Assembly (NCBI GenBank): GCA_004352715.1
Contig: SCFE01000015.1
Location: forward strand, 2,673,401 to 2,737,400
Origin: Hofstenia miamia
Lineage: Eukaryota; Xenacoelomorpha; Acoela
Reading direction: 5' to 3'
DNA length: 64,000 nucleotides
Within the stretch, counting starts at the first letter, position 1; every line of letters begins with the position of its first letter. The notes below the pieces were generated by a model. That model saw only the letters and a list, made by a program, of their open reading frames with translations. It was not told where the DNA came from and ran no database searches. Both the position numbers and the translations under genes were made by a program. Positions 21,277 to 33,740 of the stretch are shown here, piece by piece.

Positions 21277-22506
21277 CATTATTGGCCAAATTATCAGGCT
21301 CAATCAATCAAAAGACAATTTATATTTTGAAGAAAACAAAATTGATATGAACTCAACAAAATTATAATAAAATTTTTTCCTACTACTTAGACCAGAGTCC
21401 TTTTTTCGCATGGAGAGCCTGAAGTCTATCTGGCATTAAGGTAATAAGGCGGTGGCATATTTTTTTGATTTCTCATCATGGTGTCAAGTGTTAATAAGTG
21501 CACAAATGAGGTCGCTCTTGTGGTTGGTTGATGGTCTGCCATTCTAATCTTGACTACAATCTATTAATTTTCTAATGGCTTCATATCAAGGCTGTTTTCA
21601 GGTCAAGGTAGAACAAGAATAATCCTCTCAGACAGAACTGATGGTGGATTGAGCCCAGTGCCGAGTCACACCATCAAGCATTACATTGGCCTTCTTCAAC
21701 ATTGTACAATCTCTCAAGTCTATGGACAGACATTTTAGACGTGATCATTAGAGAAGTGGGGTACTTGACATTTGGTACTATACAATGTAGATTGCAATCC
21801 TCACCAGATCTCCGGTTCTTCTTATTGGCTTTCTCATCAAGAATTTTAAATGTACTCTCATCACTGAAGCAGACTGACCTACATTGATTTGCTGTTCGTG
21901 ATAAATGGTTGACAACCATATTTAACGTGCCTGAGCAAGCGTGGAGTGAATTTGGGCTTCTTTTTTTGTCTTCGACCCATCAGTGAAGCATTGTACAATC
22001 AACGTTTGGCAGTCTGTGCACTCTACTCCTGTGCTAGCTTTAGGCTAGACTATTTCCTGCTTCCCAGTGACAGGTTTATAACCACATGGTGTTCCCATTG
22101 TGTTTCAAGCCTTTTCAGCAACATTTTTTCTTTTTCTGTGGACTTGATGAAGATCCTGGTCCAATGGAAATCTTTTTGTTGATAAATTACACAAATTTAT
22201 GGCTGATGGTGAATTTCTACGCTATGTGACGTTGATTATAGTTTGCTTACTTCAGGTATACCACGGCCTTGGAGCATTTGCTTGACGGCAAGTTGGATTT
22301 TCTGCCCATTCTTTCCGTGTCGGAGCAGAAAATGATCTCCCTCACTCAAATTAAACAGGTTTTATAACTAGCAGAGTTTTAGTATGGCTTGCATAGCCTG
22401 GAGAAGTGGGTAGGTTATTCAAAGCTATTTGGTAATTGCAGTTGCTGAAAATAGTTATTAAGACAATCTTAAGACCCGGTTGAGTCTAATAATTTGGCAA
22501 GTACTG
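21277..22506 (-). mobile_element. Tc1-family element, copy C1
   Basis: Both ends are readable. The left end has GGCCAAATTATCAGGCTCAA (21284-21303). The right end, on the minus strand, starts CAGTACTTGCCAAATTATTA at 22506. These align as roughly 28-bp degenerate terminal inverted repeats. The right flank is TA (22507-22508), as expected for Tc1 target sites. The left TA has decayed. The length of about 1.23 kb is typical of the family. The element carries the transposase pseudogene described below. Confidence 0.75.
21383..22330 (-). pseudogene. Tc1-family transposase pseudogene, copy C1
   Basis: In minus-strand order: GQKIQLAVKQMLQGRGIPEV (N-terminal helix-turn-helix region, 22262-22320), then RSVCFSDESTFKI with the first catalytic Asp at 21860-21862. 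Next is a block matching 'VKYPTSLMI' ('VKHP.SVMVWG'), then a second Asp at 21673-21675 and PENSLDMKPLEN (cf. 'PGNSPDLNPIENLW') with the Glu at 21570-21572. The C-terminus is LMPDRLQALHAKKGLWSK, then a stop at 21383-21385. The last Asp-Glu spacing is 33 codons plus 1 nt, against 34 expected, so a frameshift lies between. Several stops interrupt the N-terminal half. All three catalytic positions are still present, but in different frames. Confidence 0.85.
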
Positions 22507-23149
22507 TACACTGATTTTACATTTACATTGTAAGTATTAGAAATCGATGTTCATCTTAGCAATAATTTCCAATGAATAAAAAACGAACTGTTGAAATACA
22601 AATTAGAAATTCAATATTGGTGACCTCCAAGTGTTGTTATTTTCATTGAAGGAAAGAACGTAAATAAGCCAAGATCTAAGCGTAGTGAAAAATTGTTTTA
22701 TTTAAAAGCTTGTAAATATAATACTTGTAATTATAAAAGCTAATTTAATAATTTTGTAATAAAAAATACAGGAAATATTTGACTGCATCTTTCCTATAAT
22801 AATATTTATAATATTTTAATATATTTGTCAGTTAATGATGTGTTAATGTATCTCAAGATACTTCTCTGAAATATTTATAATCATACCTGTTGGCATGCTG
22901 CTTGAATTTATGACTTTGGAAGACGAATCGTTTAATTTGCATAAAAAATCTAAATAACTCTAATGGGAATCATTTGGAAATGAAGGTTGTAAACTAGAAT
23001 TTCCACTAATAGTATACTAAATCAAGTACTATTTTGTTCAATATAGGAATACAAAACAATAGATATATTTTCAAGTTTAGAAAATAATTTATGTAAGATG
23101 AACTGCATTGCTACCAAATGTTGATTAGAGGCAGAAATCATTTTATTGA
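22507..23149. other. AT-rich flank of Tc1 element, copy 1
   Basis: Non-coding by eye, and identical to the corresponding part of the second copy. Confidence 0.5.
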
Positions 23150-23166
23150 TATATATATATATATAT
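23150..23166. repeat. (TA)n microsatellite at right border of the duplicated block
   Basis: Eight TA units. The second copy enters the assembly gap at this same point. Confidence 0.95.
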
Positions 23167-24117
23167 GGTGGAAAATACATGGCAAATCGGAAAAGGTGGA
23201 CGTTTTCTTCTAATTGGGTCATGTCAGGTCATTCAATAATGGTGACATCAATTACTTTGACTGCAAACATAGGTTTTAGCCCTACTTAAACGATTATATA
23301 GCGTGTCACACGTAAGCATTTTGTCACGTGACATCTACTAATAATGCTTAGCAAAGATATGAATATTCCCAATACTGGAGGGCATGTACTAGTCATGTGT
23401 TTGTACAATCCACAAACTTTTGAAAACCCCATGTTCTTATATTAAAATTGGTTAACCTTTTACCATTTTATTAAATATTTCTTAGACGTGCTATTCCTTC
23501 TACTGACCTAAAGGGATCATACTTAACATACGATCGGGTCAGTTCTAAAAAAATAAAAAATAACTATTCTCATTGTTTCAGAATCCAACTATAATAGAAA
23601 TATAGAAAATAGAACTATAAAAGAAAAATATAGGGGTTCCTTTTTCCTTATTTCCAAGAACTATATACATTTAGTATTTTTAATTTAATGATATTTTTAT
23701 ACATACGACCTATATTGCTATAAATTCTTTCTAAAAAATATTTTCTTTCAATCAGGGTATCTCATGCATCTACAAATTTTTACGTATTTAAGTTTATAAA
23801 TATAGTAAAACTAAAATGATCAAATTGGAATTCAACTATTTCTTAATTTCTGTTGTTTTTATATTATCCAAACTCTAACTCGCATTAACTCAAGCTTAAA
23901 ATTATGAAGTAAAACAAAAAGTTTGAAGTAGAATTGATCATATTTACCACTAATCTTACTAATCAAACCTTATGAGATTTCGATATTTTTAGAAATTATC
24001 ATCAATTATTATTAGTACTTAAGAAATTTTTTTCATTTAATTTAATAGTTAATTTACCGAACTAACTATTTTAGTTTATTTAATTCTCTACCTAATCAGT
24101 TTTGGTAAATTTTGATA
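23167..24117. other. AT-rich DNA without recognisable gene
   Basis: Nothing recognised. Whether this is duplicated as well is hidden by the gap at 46132. Confidence 0.5.
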
Positions 24118-24241
24118 AATCCGGATCATGATAAAAAAACGGGTCAAGACAAACAGGCTCGTAGGTCCGGTTGCCGGTTACTCCGGATCGAGTTGGGTTG
24201 GGTCACAAGTTATTTATATTCTCTAAAATGGCAGAACACTA
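24118..24241. mobile_element. Possible hAT-type terminus
   Basis: A G+C-rich patch with repeated CCGG/GGTT motifs leads to an end reading, on the minus strand, TAGTGTTCTGC. The element at 55608-55874 has the same terminal sequence on its right end. No partner end or 8-bp target duplication (expected CCAGATTT) was found. Confidence 0.35.
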
Positions 24242-25184
24242 CCAGATTTAAGGAACAATTTATGAAGTTAAGCATTTGAATGATTGAAATTTCCAAGGTT
24301 TTTAAATATTTTTGTATTTTTTATTGATTTCGTGTTGCATTTATTGATACATTTATGTTAAAATATTTTGTGCGCATTAGACTAGCAATCTTTCTTTGAT
24401 CGTGTAACGAGTGAGTGCTATGCTGGTTGAGTGGAGGTGGAGAGTCCCTTGATCAGGATAAGGCAGTGATATTATATCAAGGTATAGAATTTTTAGGTCA
24501 AAAACATAAAAGGCGTAAAAATACTTAGAAGAACGATTTTTTTCAAAATAAACATATTTTTACTTAAAACAATGATTTCGTTTTCTGTATATATTTGCTC
24601 CGTTACTTTGCAGATTGGCCTTTTTTAATGCACAGTTGACACCTATGTAATATACCTCAGTGCTAAAATAAATATACTTCTATTTTTGTTCATTTCCACA
24701 TACAAATTCATCATTATTTTTTGGGTGAATTAATTCAAATACATTATGTAGAAATTTAATAATTTCCAATATCAATTATTTACAATTGATTCATTCTCTC
24801 TCGGCAGGTCAGGAATTATTATCTGACATCATCTTCATTATTAGTGGAAACAGGTTCAATATATTTCATTTTGGACGAATCTGCTAATTTTAATGTACAA
24901 AGGCTACATTGATATTTACTAAGTCTAAAATGGTATTTCATTTAAATTTTAAATTTGTGTGTCTATTAAATATAAATTTTTTAAAGATGTGTACATGTGC
25001 AAGGGTGTATATTTTTTGAAAAACATTTTGAAATAAGATTTTCCGACATGGTTTTGAGAAGTGTTAAATATTAAAAATAAGAAATTTGTTAGTTTTTTAG
25101 ATTTCCAAAAACTCGGTAATGTCGATTCAGTTCGCGATCAGTACTTCTATATTATCAGTTTCACATTACAGCAAGTATATATAT

Positions 25185-25221
<37 letters not shown>

Positions 25222-26396
25222 GAGTTCTTAGTCTAGAAACTGGTATCTAAGAGCACAAAAAACCAATCCATTGTATTCTTCGAAATAATCAATGACATTA
25301 TTTGTGTTAAACAATATTAAAAACAATTACATTTTTGAATTAATAACAGCAAATACACCTAGTAAATTAACACCTTATAAATGTTTACGCAACACAACGC
25401 TAATTATTTAGCATTTTGTTTGTTGAAAGTGTAATTAAAACCTTTTTGAATTTAATAATACTAAAATAGTCATTTGGATTTTAATTAGACATCTTTGAAT
25501 AAAACCTATTAATGTCACTTATAAAGAAGTGAACATAATTTGAAGAATGATTTTTATATACCTGCAATGAATCTGTTTTCAGTAAAGAAATTCATTTAAG
25601 TGTCAAAAATGTAGTTGATGTAATAATGGCGCCCGAATAAAATGTGCTGTATTTCTAGGAAGTATTCTTTATTTGTTTTAGCTATCCCATACCGCTCATT
25701 TAATTAAATACAATAAGATAAACTCAAAGGACTTAAGGGCAAATTGGCTTTATGAAACCAAAAGAATTAAACATTCCTTAGGCTCGGCTTTAATAGTGTG
25801 AAAACAGTGACACCTACAAACATTACGAGAAATTATAATCAGTTAGTGATATTATTACCTCTTAATGAATACCGACAGTTCTATTTTTATGTTCTAATAT
25901 ATGCCAGGTTGTAAAAGACTTTATCTCTGTCTTATTAGATTTATCAATTCAAAGGCGCTTAATTAACTTATAAAGTAATTGCTTGTAGCCAATAAACGGA
26001 GATTTTTATATTTTGGGTTCTCGTCAGATTACTGCACAGACGCATTTTACTGCCACCGTTTGATAAATAAATTCACAGAAGAGCTGTAACACAATAAACG
26101 TCTTCTTGAAAATGTAGTTTATTGGATTTTGGACTGTTAATTTTATTGACAAATATCCGCAAAACACATTAAGGAATTAGAAGCGCGAAAATATTTCTAG
26201 TGTCCGCGGTCCTCATATTTTTCTTAATTACTTTATAGAGAATCTATGGCAAAAAATAGCATTATGTACTTAGGTAAAAATTTATATTATAATTTTTATC
26301 TCATAAAATGCTTCTTTCTAACTTAGCACAACTCTCTTATATAATATACCAGTAATTAAACACATTGCACACAACGACAACATTTCTATACAGACA
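24242..26396. other. AT-rich DNA without recognisable gene
   Basis: It contains one interrupted (TA)n array (25176-25221). No coding-like segment was recognised. Confidence 0.5.
25176..25221. repeat. Interrupted (TA)n microsatellite
   Basis: TA runs are broken by ATTATA and AAATA. Confidence 0.93.
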
Positions 26397-26404
26397 GTCT
26401 AAAC

Positions 26405-26868
26405 CAGAGATGAGTGCGCTGCGGTAAAAACCTGCAGTATGCCGCAGTGCGGTGTACTGCAGTTGCGATTTACACCATTGCGGTGGATAGCGGTAGAATT
26501 AAAACAACTTGGGGTTGCATAAAAGCTATACAGATTTAAAATCTTTAAGCACTTCTCAGAAAACTGTTTTTGAATTAATTGATTTCACATACAAAATATT
26601 AACAGTAATTTTTGCATATTTCATGGAAAATTGTATACTACTATAATAAACAATTGTCTATCAGCTTTTCTACGGATATTCCAACCCCTTAAAAACTACT
26701 CAGAAATATCTATCTTTTCTTACAAAGTCAAAAATCGACTTCGTTAGGGTATGCCGCAGTAAAATTTCTTTTATTGTGGTAAAAAATGCACATTAAGGTG
26801 GTTAGCGTTGAAGTTCTTTTCTCTGCGGTGGAAAATTTTCTACAAAACCTATACCGCGCTCATCTCTA
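26405..26868. mobile_element. Non-autonomous hAT element (464 bp) with 8-bp target duplication
   Basis: The left end CAGAGATGAGTGCG and the right end, read inverted, TAGAGATGAGCGCGG form terminal inverted repeats that fit the hAT pattern (YAGNG start). They are flanked by perfect 8-bp direct repeats GTCTAAAC at 26397-26404 and 26869-26876. Subterminal copies of TGCGGT and CCGCAGT are scattered near both ends, a typical hAT binding-site arrangement. The inside is AT-rich with no transposase, so it would depend on an enzyme supplied elsewhere. Confidence 0.9.
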
Positions 26869-26879
26869 GTCTAAACTTC

Positions 26880-28372
26880 TTCAACATCAGGATTCCCGGT
26901 CTGTCTTGCCATTCTCGTCGATTCCAAATTTGGGATTGCTTTAAGCATTTATGTCCGTTGGTTTTGCAATGATCTATTGCTCTATCACTTGTTTCCTTCA
27001 TTGACTTCCTATATTTTGGTACCACAGCTTTGATCAATCTGACTGTTGATACATTAAAAACTCCAACACCGGCACTACTATGCAATGTCGCCCCTTGCTT
27101 CTGCAATATAGCAAATTATATTTATACAACTTCAAGTTGTAAACACATCATTGGCGCTTTACTACCCTAAGATTTTTTCTAACTTTTTCTGATTGTAATT
27201 AAATGACCTTGAACAGAAGTGGTGCTAAGTCCTCCAAACATATTTTGTTCTTCCTGCTTTTGTTTCATAGTGCACTAATCGCTACTGGGACTACTAAGAA
27301 TTTTTTACAATTTGTATGATCTCCTTATTGCTTCCGTGAACTCGCTATAGATTTATCTCACTTGGTACTACTATGTCCTTCACTGCTCCTACGATTCATC
27401 TTTATCTACGACCACTATTTTTGGAATCCTTGCTGCAATAAATTGGTAGTCTGTAGAAAAAAAGAAACCCATGTGACTCCCTTTGGCTTCAGCAATTGTC
27501 ATAATTAGGCAGAATTTCGTGAAATTAATGAACTATTTTTAGTTAAGAATATTTTGAAATATTTTTCAACAGGAGTAAGCTGTTTGATAAGGTGAAAATT
27601 TTAGGAAAAAAAATTTAAAAAAACACATAGGGGTCAAAAGTCTATTTTGAAAAATTAAGCCCTAGAGGTTAAATTACGATTTTTAGACTTTTAGGTCCTA
27701 CAATAAACATCTTCCTTTGTCATCTGACATTTGGTTTGTAATACTTCAACAATTAATTCAGCTCGATTCGTATACATTGTTTATTAAAGGAAAATCTGTC
27801 AGGATGTTTTGAATGCTTGTTTTACAATTATTGAACAAAATCAGTCTTTTATGAATAATTAGACTTACTAGGGAGAAGATCTAATGAAATCAAATCTAGA
27901 GCAGATTAGTTACAACCTAACAGTTATTCTAGAAAAAAATTATAAATTTATAGGTGGTCTAACACAGTCAAATGCAAAAATAGTGAGAAAAAGTGGGTTT
28001 GTTGGCTAAAATCAACCTAAACCACTAAAATTTTAATTTTTTGTTTTTTAATCCTTATTCAACTGAACATGCTTTATAATAAAGTTTCATCAAAATCCCA
28101 CTGAATTCCGCCTTGTAGTACTCTATATGCCTATGTAGTAATCTTTTTCAACTTACTATTTCGTAATGCTTTCCTCTGGCAGTGAACACGTAAGGTACTT
28201 AGTTACATATTCCTTCAATCCTAATGTCTCTTCTTTTACAGCTTCCTTAAGACTTAGTAGTTCTTTAATTTCTTGTGCCTTGGCATGTACAATCTATCCT
28301 CATCCGCAATTTGCTTAATCTTCCTGACATCTCTGTAATTCTTTTTAGGCCAAAATTCATGCTGATTATGAA
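26880..28372 (-). pseudogene. R2-like non-LTR retrotransposon, C-terminal portion
   Basis: Three coding-like islands lie in order on the minus strand. At 28372-28160 are IADEDRLYMPRHK and LSLKEAVKEETLGLKEYV, matching the 'ADVDRLY.PR..GGRGL.S...C...E...L..YV' segment that follows the reverse transcriptase in R2-type polymerases. At 27430-27390 is RIPKIVVVDKDES, with DIVVPSEINL after it, matching the 'R.PDIVVVDK...DI.VPGD.N' core of their restriction-enzyme-like endonuclease. The frame at 27106-26849 (ILQKQGATLHSS) may be the C-terminal 'LQK' segment. Stops and frameshifts separate all of them. The reverse transcriptase half is missing here. A short piece of it, from this or a related family, is at 5102-5367. 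The match was made from memory, so treat it as tentative. Confidence 0.55.
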
Positions 28373-31300
28373 GCGATCAGATTATTAAAAAGAATTTGAG
28401 GACCTTATTTTATATTTTAATAGAGAGAGATTAAAATTTAATGCAGAAAAGTTTCAAATTGCCCAGTTTTACCAAAAACCGCGAAAAAGCTTCCGTAAGT
28501 ATTAAAATTAGGGTATGTGATAGCGAAATAGGGTAAAAAAGATCTGTTATTCATCTGGAAGCAGGGATCGATAGAAAGTCGAAATTTTCTTTTAATCATC
28601 TTGCATGCAAAATTTCCATTTGTGATTCATAGCAAATGAGGAGTAGCAAGAAGTTTTGTTAGTCTAAAAATTTACGCAACCTTCCCAAGTAAATTCAAAT
28701 ACCACAAATGTGCAATCAAGGCTGCAAACGGGTCACTGCATGTGAGCCATAACTATATGATCCCTTAGAACCTTAATGTATAGGTAATATAATCCTCATA
28801 TATATTATGACCAATGCCATGAAACTGGATATACCTAATACCTTACTACAACCAAAATTATTTCTTAGAACACATTTTAATACTACAAGCACATAATAAA
28901 TGTCATAAACATATTTTAATCTAATAGTTGACAGTTTTTTTACTTACTAGAAAATTCAAAGCCAGATTAATGATAATTTTGCTCAATATATACAATCGGA
29001 TGAAACTTTTGAAATAATTTTAGGCTTCATTTTTGTGTATGTAACCAACATACTAACTTCACATGGTTTCTAGAATTCTCAAATTGAGATTGCAACAGTT
29101 TCTTTCCAACATTAATGTTAGCGTATCTGATAATTTGAAAGTTATTTGCCTGCATCTATAAACTTACTCATTTCAATCTATTGATTGTACACACAATAGC
29201 TATTTAAAATACATTCTATAAATTAAAACTTTATTCACGAGCACAAAAGAAATTTAAAATGGATTTACTTCTAGTATTATTTGAGGAGAGCGCATGGAGA
29301 ATGGAATATAAAGAGTGAATTTTTACAGAATTGAATTAATTAACATCTAATTCGGAGGATTTAGGATTCAAAATTAAGCAACACTATTTAGAAATTTAAG
29401 GGAAAAATCTAACAGATGTAATGCGACGGATAACTCTCGTAAAACAAAGGATATATATATATATATATGAAATTTTGCTTAAGTACATATATTGCAGTTC
29501 CCTAAAATTCATTTGGTGTGTTTAGTGTTTGTTTCTAATTGCAATTATTGGAAGTCTGTGTCTACTTGAGATAAAATGTAAGTTTCATCTGACAATGGAA
29601 ATATTTTTCCACTATTTCACATACTATGAAATGAGACATTAGTCACAAACTGAATTGCGAATGCAATGTATTATATATAGTCACAATAAAAAATTTTTGC
29701 CCCATATTTTTTGAACTGACGTATTACCATTTTGAAGTGACATTAATTTTCAAGGGTTTTGCATCGAGTAAAACAAAACTGTTGCTTTATGTGATCTATA
29801 TCTGATATTTATAATATTCTATCTTGATTTGCAAGATAAATTAATAAAATTCACATATATTAATACAATAAATTATGAATATCAATTTTATTTTTTTATA
29901 AAAATTATTTGAGAATTAATCTAAATAGAGAACAGTCTTTGTAATAATATGCATTGGTGAATGAAAAATATAAATCCATACTCTTAATGCTTCCTAGGGA
30001 AGTTGCTTATGTACATTTTTTTTAAAGAAATGATATTAGTACTAAAAGGGTAGCTATTAAAAATGTAGTTTTGCATAAATATTTAAACTACTTTGTTGAT
30101 TATCCTAAAGATTAAAATAAAATTTTGGTTGTATTTAGGAAAATGTAATTTTAATATTTGGACACATTAACATACATATTAGACATCTCTGTTTGGATAT
30201 ATTTATAGTTCGTTATTAACGAAATTAGACATAATCAGGTCATCTTGGAGAAGACAGGAATGCCTACCTGTACTTTGCTATATTTAAAAGTATTCAAATT
30301 TATTTTTAATGGATGCACAAAAATAGGCAATATTAGACTATTTGGATATAGCATTTTAATTATTAACATTAAAATTGAAATCAGGTCATCTTAAAGTAGA
30401 CAGATATGTCAGGATGTACTTGTTTTCCTTTTAAATATATTTAAATAAAATTCTTAATGGATCTACAAAATTTAAACTATTTTGCATTTAACTGAAAGCA
30501 GTTTATAAAAAAGCATGCGAGTTCTTGATTTGAAAATAAGGTAATAAGATTTAAGTGATAAAATCGTATTACCTCATGTTAGGAAGCAAATATAAGCCTT
30601 CTAATTAAAAAGCCTACTATCAAGTAAAATTTTTTTATTATAAACATATTCGAAAATGAGATTCTATGAAATGTTATTAAAATCGATAGATATTGAAATA
30701 AGATATGCTGGCTGTGCATAGATCTTAAAATTCCCCAGTTTATTTCTAATAACCTCAACATAAGGTTCTCCGTTTATACAGGTTACAGTTTATCAAGTAA
30801 TTTCCTAGGCAAGCTTTCATAAATTTAGTCACTTATAGTAAATCATAGAAATAAACTATATTTGTTGGAAATTTAGAGTATTAAATTTTATTAAATTACA
30901 ATCTTTCAAAAGAAAATACGACAAGTTATTAAAAGTAAAACAAATGTATATGTTTTTTTAAATTACTAAAATATAAATTCTTCCATAATGTTGTCAAGCA
31001 ATATATTTTTTGTATTTCAGAATTGAAAAAATTGCAAGTATTTTCAAGCCAGTTTTTGCTGGCCTTTGCAGAATGTGAATTAGAATTGAGTTTAATTTAT
31101 CGCAGTGATTCACACCTGTAATAATGAAATATACATATTTGGAAAGCGTTACTAACACTAACATATTTTTAGTTTTTTGCTTTACATCTATGTAGTAACT
31201 AGACTTTGGGACATATCAAGGTTCCAATCCTTATCAATGTTTTCTTTTAGAGTTATTTTAAGTTGCATATTGCTATTGAATAAAAGGAAGTACAATTATG

Positions 31301-32975
31301 CTTGTAAGGCTATACAATGGGGATGGATATCTCAGGATTTACTTCAGTCCCTCCTCTCCTTCGAAGGCTTGTCTTCAATTGCACATTATTAACGACTACT
31401 TTTGGCGTCTTTAGGAGTAAGTGGAGCCGAAGGCATTATTTGACAGAATTTTTATTACTTGCTTGCAATAAACAAATCAGTGCGCAGTCATTTCAATGAT
31501 ACAATATATATTTGAGAAAGTTGGGCGCATCTGGTAGCTTACTGTAAAAAATTTCGTTGAATTTATCGACATATTGATTATCCTTTAAACACACGGCTTT
31601 CTTTGTCGACAAAGTTGATTGGTCAACATATTAAATGACATTTTCCAACAAAAACACAAACGTCCAGCATTTAATTGGCAAACATATCATCAAATTTAAA
31701 TAAAGCTTGTGCAAATATACATAAAAGAATTTCTCATTCTTTATTTGTATTAAATAAATATTCATTAACTTTTTGCCTAATATACGCTATCAAAACTCGC
31801 CCGACAATATAAGTTAAATGGTTTTCTGTAGGTCGCAATTTGTTTTCCAAATTTAATCGATGTAAATTTTTTCAAGAAGCAGGCAATTTAAATATCAAAA
31901 TATTTGAATTGTGAGGCAATTGAAAACAAGTGGATATTTTGAAGAATTCACAAATTGAGCTGTCATCAATACAAAGACCTTAAAATATATATCATTAAAA
32001 GCTATTTTCACTTGATTTACATTTAAATTGAATTTCAGTGCTTAAATAGTACTACGAATAAAATTGTGTACGCAAAGCAACCAAGGTCAATCAATCTTCA
32101 GTCTATTTCATTCACATGTATGTACATTATAAAGGTTTTTTTAAAAATTTAGGATATTTAATGTTCAATAGCGATTATACAAGATTTTCACTTCCGAACT
32201 CAATGATATTAAAGCACTTCGATTCTCTTTATTCAACATTTTCGACTTTCAAAGTTTTGCTAAACATAAGGTATTATTTAACTCTTATCAGAATGTCTGT
32301 CAACATTTTGATGACATCATGCATCTTACTATATTTCAACAGTGATGTATTTTGTCAATAATAGTTATTCTATAGGAGCATGAATATAATTATTTTATAC
32401 ACACGCATAAATTAAAAAATTGCAAAAATCTAATAATTACAAAATTCATATGAGCTCTGTTCCTCATATCTGCAATCGCTTAAAACAGAGTGTTGATATG
32501 AAAAAAACTGTTGAAATTGTATATCTAGAAAACAAAAAAACCCTTAGTTACTCTTACTGTAGATTGTGCCTGTAATTAACAAATGTCTTTATTAAATTCC
32601 ATTTAAGTTTTCATTTTAATGATCAATTATTGGCATCAGTAGAAATAATTTTGTATTATTATAAATATTTCTATCATTTAATAGACGGTATTTTTAATGA
32701 ATGAATGTTTTCGAAAAGTTCTGTTGATTTATATAGGTAATAATATGATGCCAACAAAATGTAGACAGAAGTCGGACAACGTGTGTAATTTCAGATGTCT
32801 TGATAGAGTAAAATTCACAAAGCTGTACATGTTTCATTTTTAGAATTATTTACTTATTGTGAATCAGTATCCAACTCAAAATGGAAAATGATCTTTTAAT
32901 TAAAACTCTTAAAACACTCTTTAACATTGTAGAGTTTTCATAGTTTCAAGGCTGATTATAAATTATTATTTGAGC
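28373..32975. other. AT-rich DNA, gene-poor
   Basis: Only a short (TA)n run (29451-29468) and chance frames are seen. A patch at 31330-31440 is less AT-rich but unassigned. Confidence 0.5.
29451..29468. repeat. (TA)n microsatellite
   Basis: Nine TA units. Confidence 0.93.
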
Positions 32976-32983
32976 CTTAGTTT

Positions 32984-33224
32984 CAGTGGCGTACGCAGGG
33001 GGGCATGGTGGAATGTCCCCCCGTCAGGTTTCCAAATTTGATTTTGACTGGATAAATCAAAAAATTTTTCGTAAAAAATTGAAAAACTTAAATTCTAGGA
33101 TCGTGAAATGCATTTTTTAGGGTCTATTTTCTTAATATTTTCAAAAAAATTTCGCGGGACATCGTTCCGCATTGGGCAATGACGATGATGTCCCCCCTGT
33201 CAAAAAAGCCTGCGTTCGCCCCTG
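32984..33224. mobile_element. Non-autonomous hAT element (241 bp)
   Basis: The left end is CAGTGGCGTACGCAGG and the right end, inverted, is CAGGGGCGAACGCAGGC. 'CAGTGGCG...' is a common hAT terminus. Flanks are CTTAGTTT (32976-32983) and CTAAGTTT (33225-33232), an 8-bp target duplication with one mismatch. Inside, runs of C/G near each end (GTCCCCCC and TCCCCCCTGTC) pair as a longer imperfect inverted repeat. There is no coding capacity. Confidence 0.87.
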
Positions 33225-33687
33225 CTAAGTTTTAACAATATTGTCATTCATTATAACTTATATTAAAATAATATATTGAAATCAGGAATATTTTTCCAAT
33301 TGATGAAAGCTACAGCAATCAAATTCTTTTTTATATATTTACGACTGAATATAATTCAGATTATTATAAAAATATGTAGTCCTTGATCTCAATTTTCAAG
33401 TATTCACAAATGAATTGCTAATGTGTATCTTTCACGCATGCTCCAACCGACTCTTTAATTTTTAAACAATTTCTCACTTTCTTTTTCAGCTCTTCCACCC
33501 ATTTAAGTCTTGGTAGATGAATGAAGATTCAACGACATTGCGCATGTATTTGAAATCGCCAAAACTGGAATATGTATAAAATTAAAATAGAAATCGGATT
33601 ATATAAATAATGACAATAGAAATTATGTTATCATATAATGAATTAGAAACTGCCCCAACATACATTCATCTCATTATTTGTACATAA

Positions 33688-33740
33688 GTAAATAAATAAA
33701 CAAATAAATAAATATATACATATATATATATATATACATA
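33688..33740. repeat. (TAAA)n-(TA)n compound simple repeat
   Basis: Imperfect AAAT/CAAA tetranucleotides pass into about nine TA units. Confidence 0.92.

Larger units (their letters stand above)
19040..23166. repeat. 4.1-kb duplicated block, copy 1
   Basis: Nearly every base from 19040 to 23166 recurs at 42009-46131 in the same orientation. The block contains the Merlin element minus its outermost 61 bp, a spacer, a (TA)n complex, a Tc1 element and flanking DNA. Differences seen by eye are six 2-bp indels and one replaced (TA)n segment (20991-21107). Homology stops on the right inside a (TA)n run. Confidence 0.95.

Noticed and set aside
33470-33520. Splice-acceptor-like CTTTCTTTTTCAG as start of an exon
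   Set aside because: No open protein-like frame follows it.
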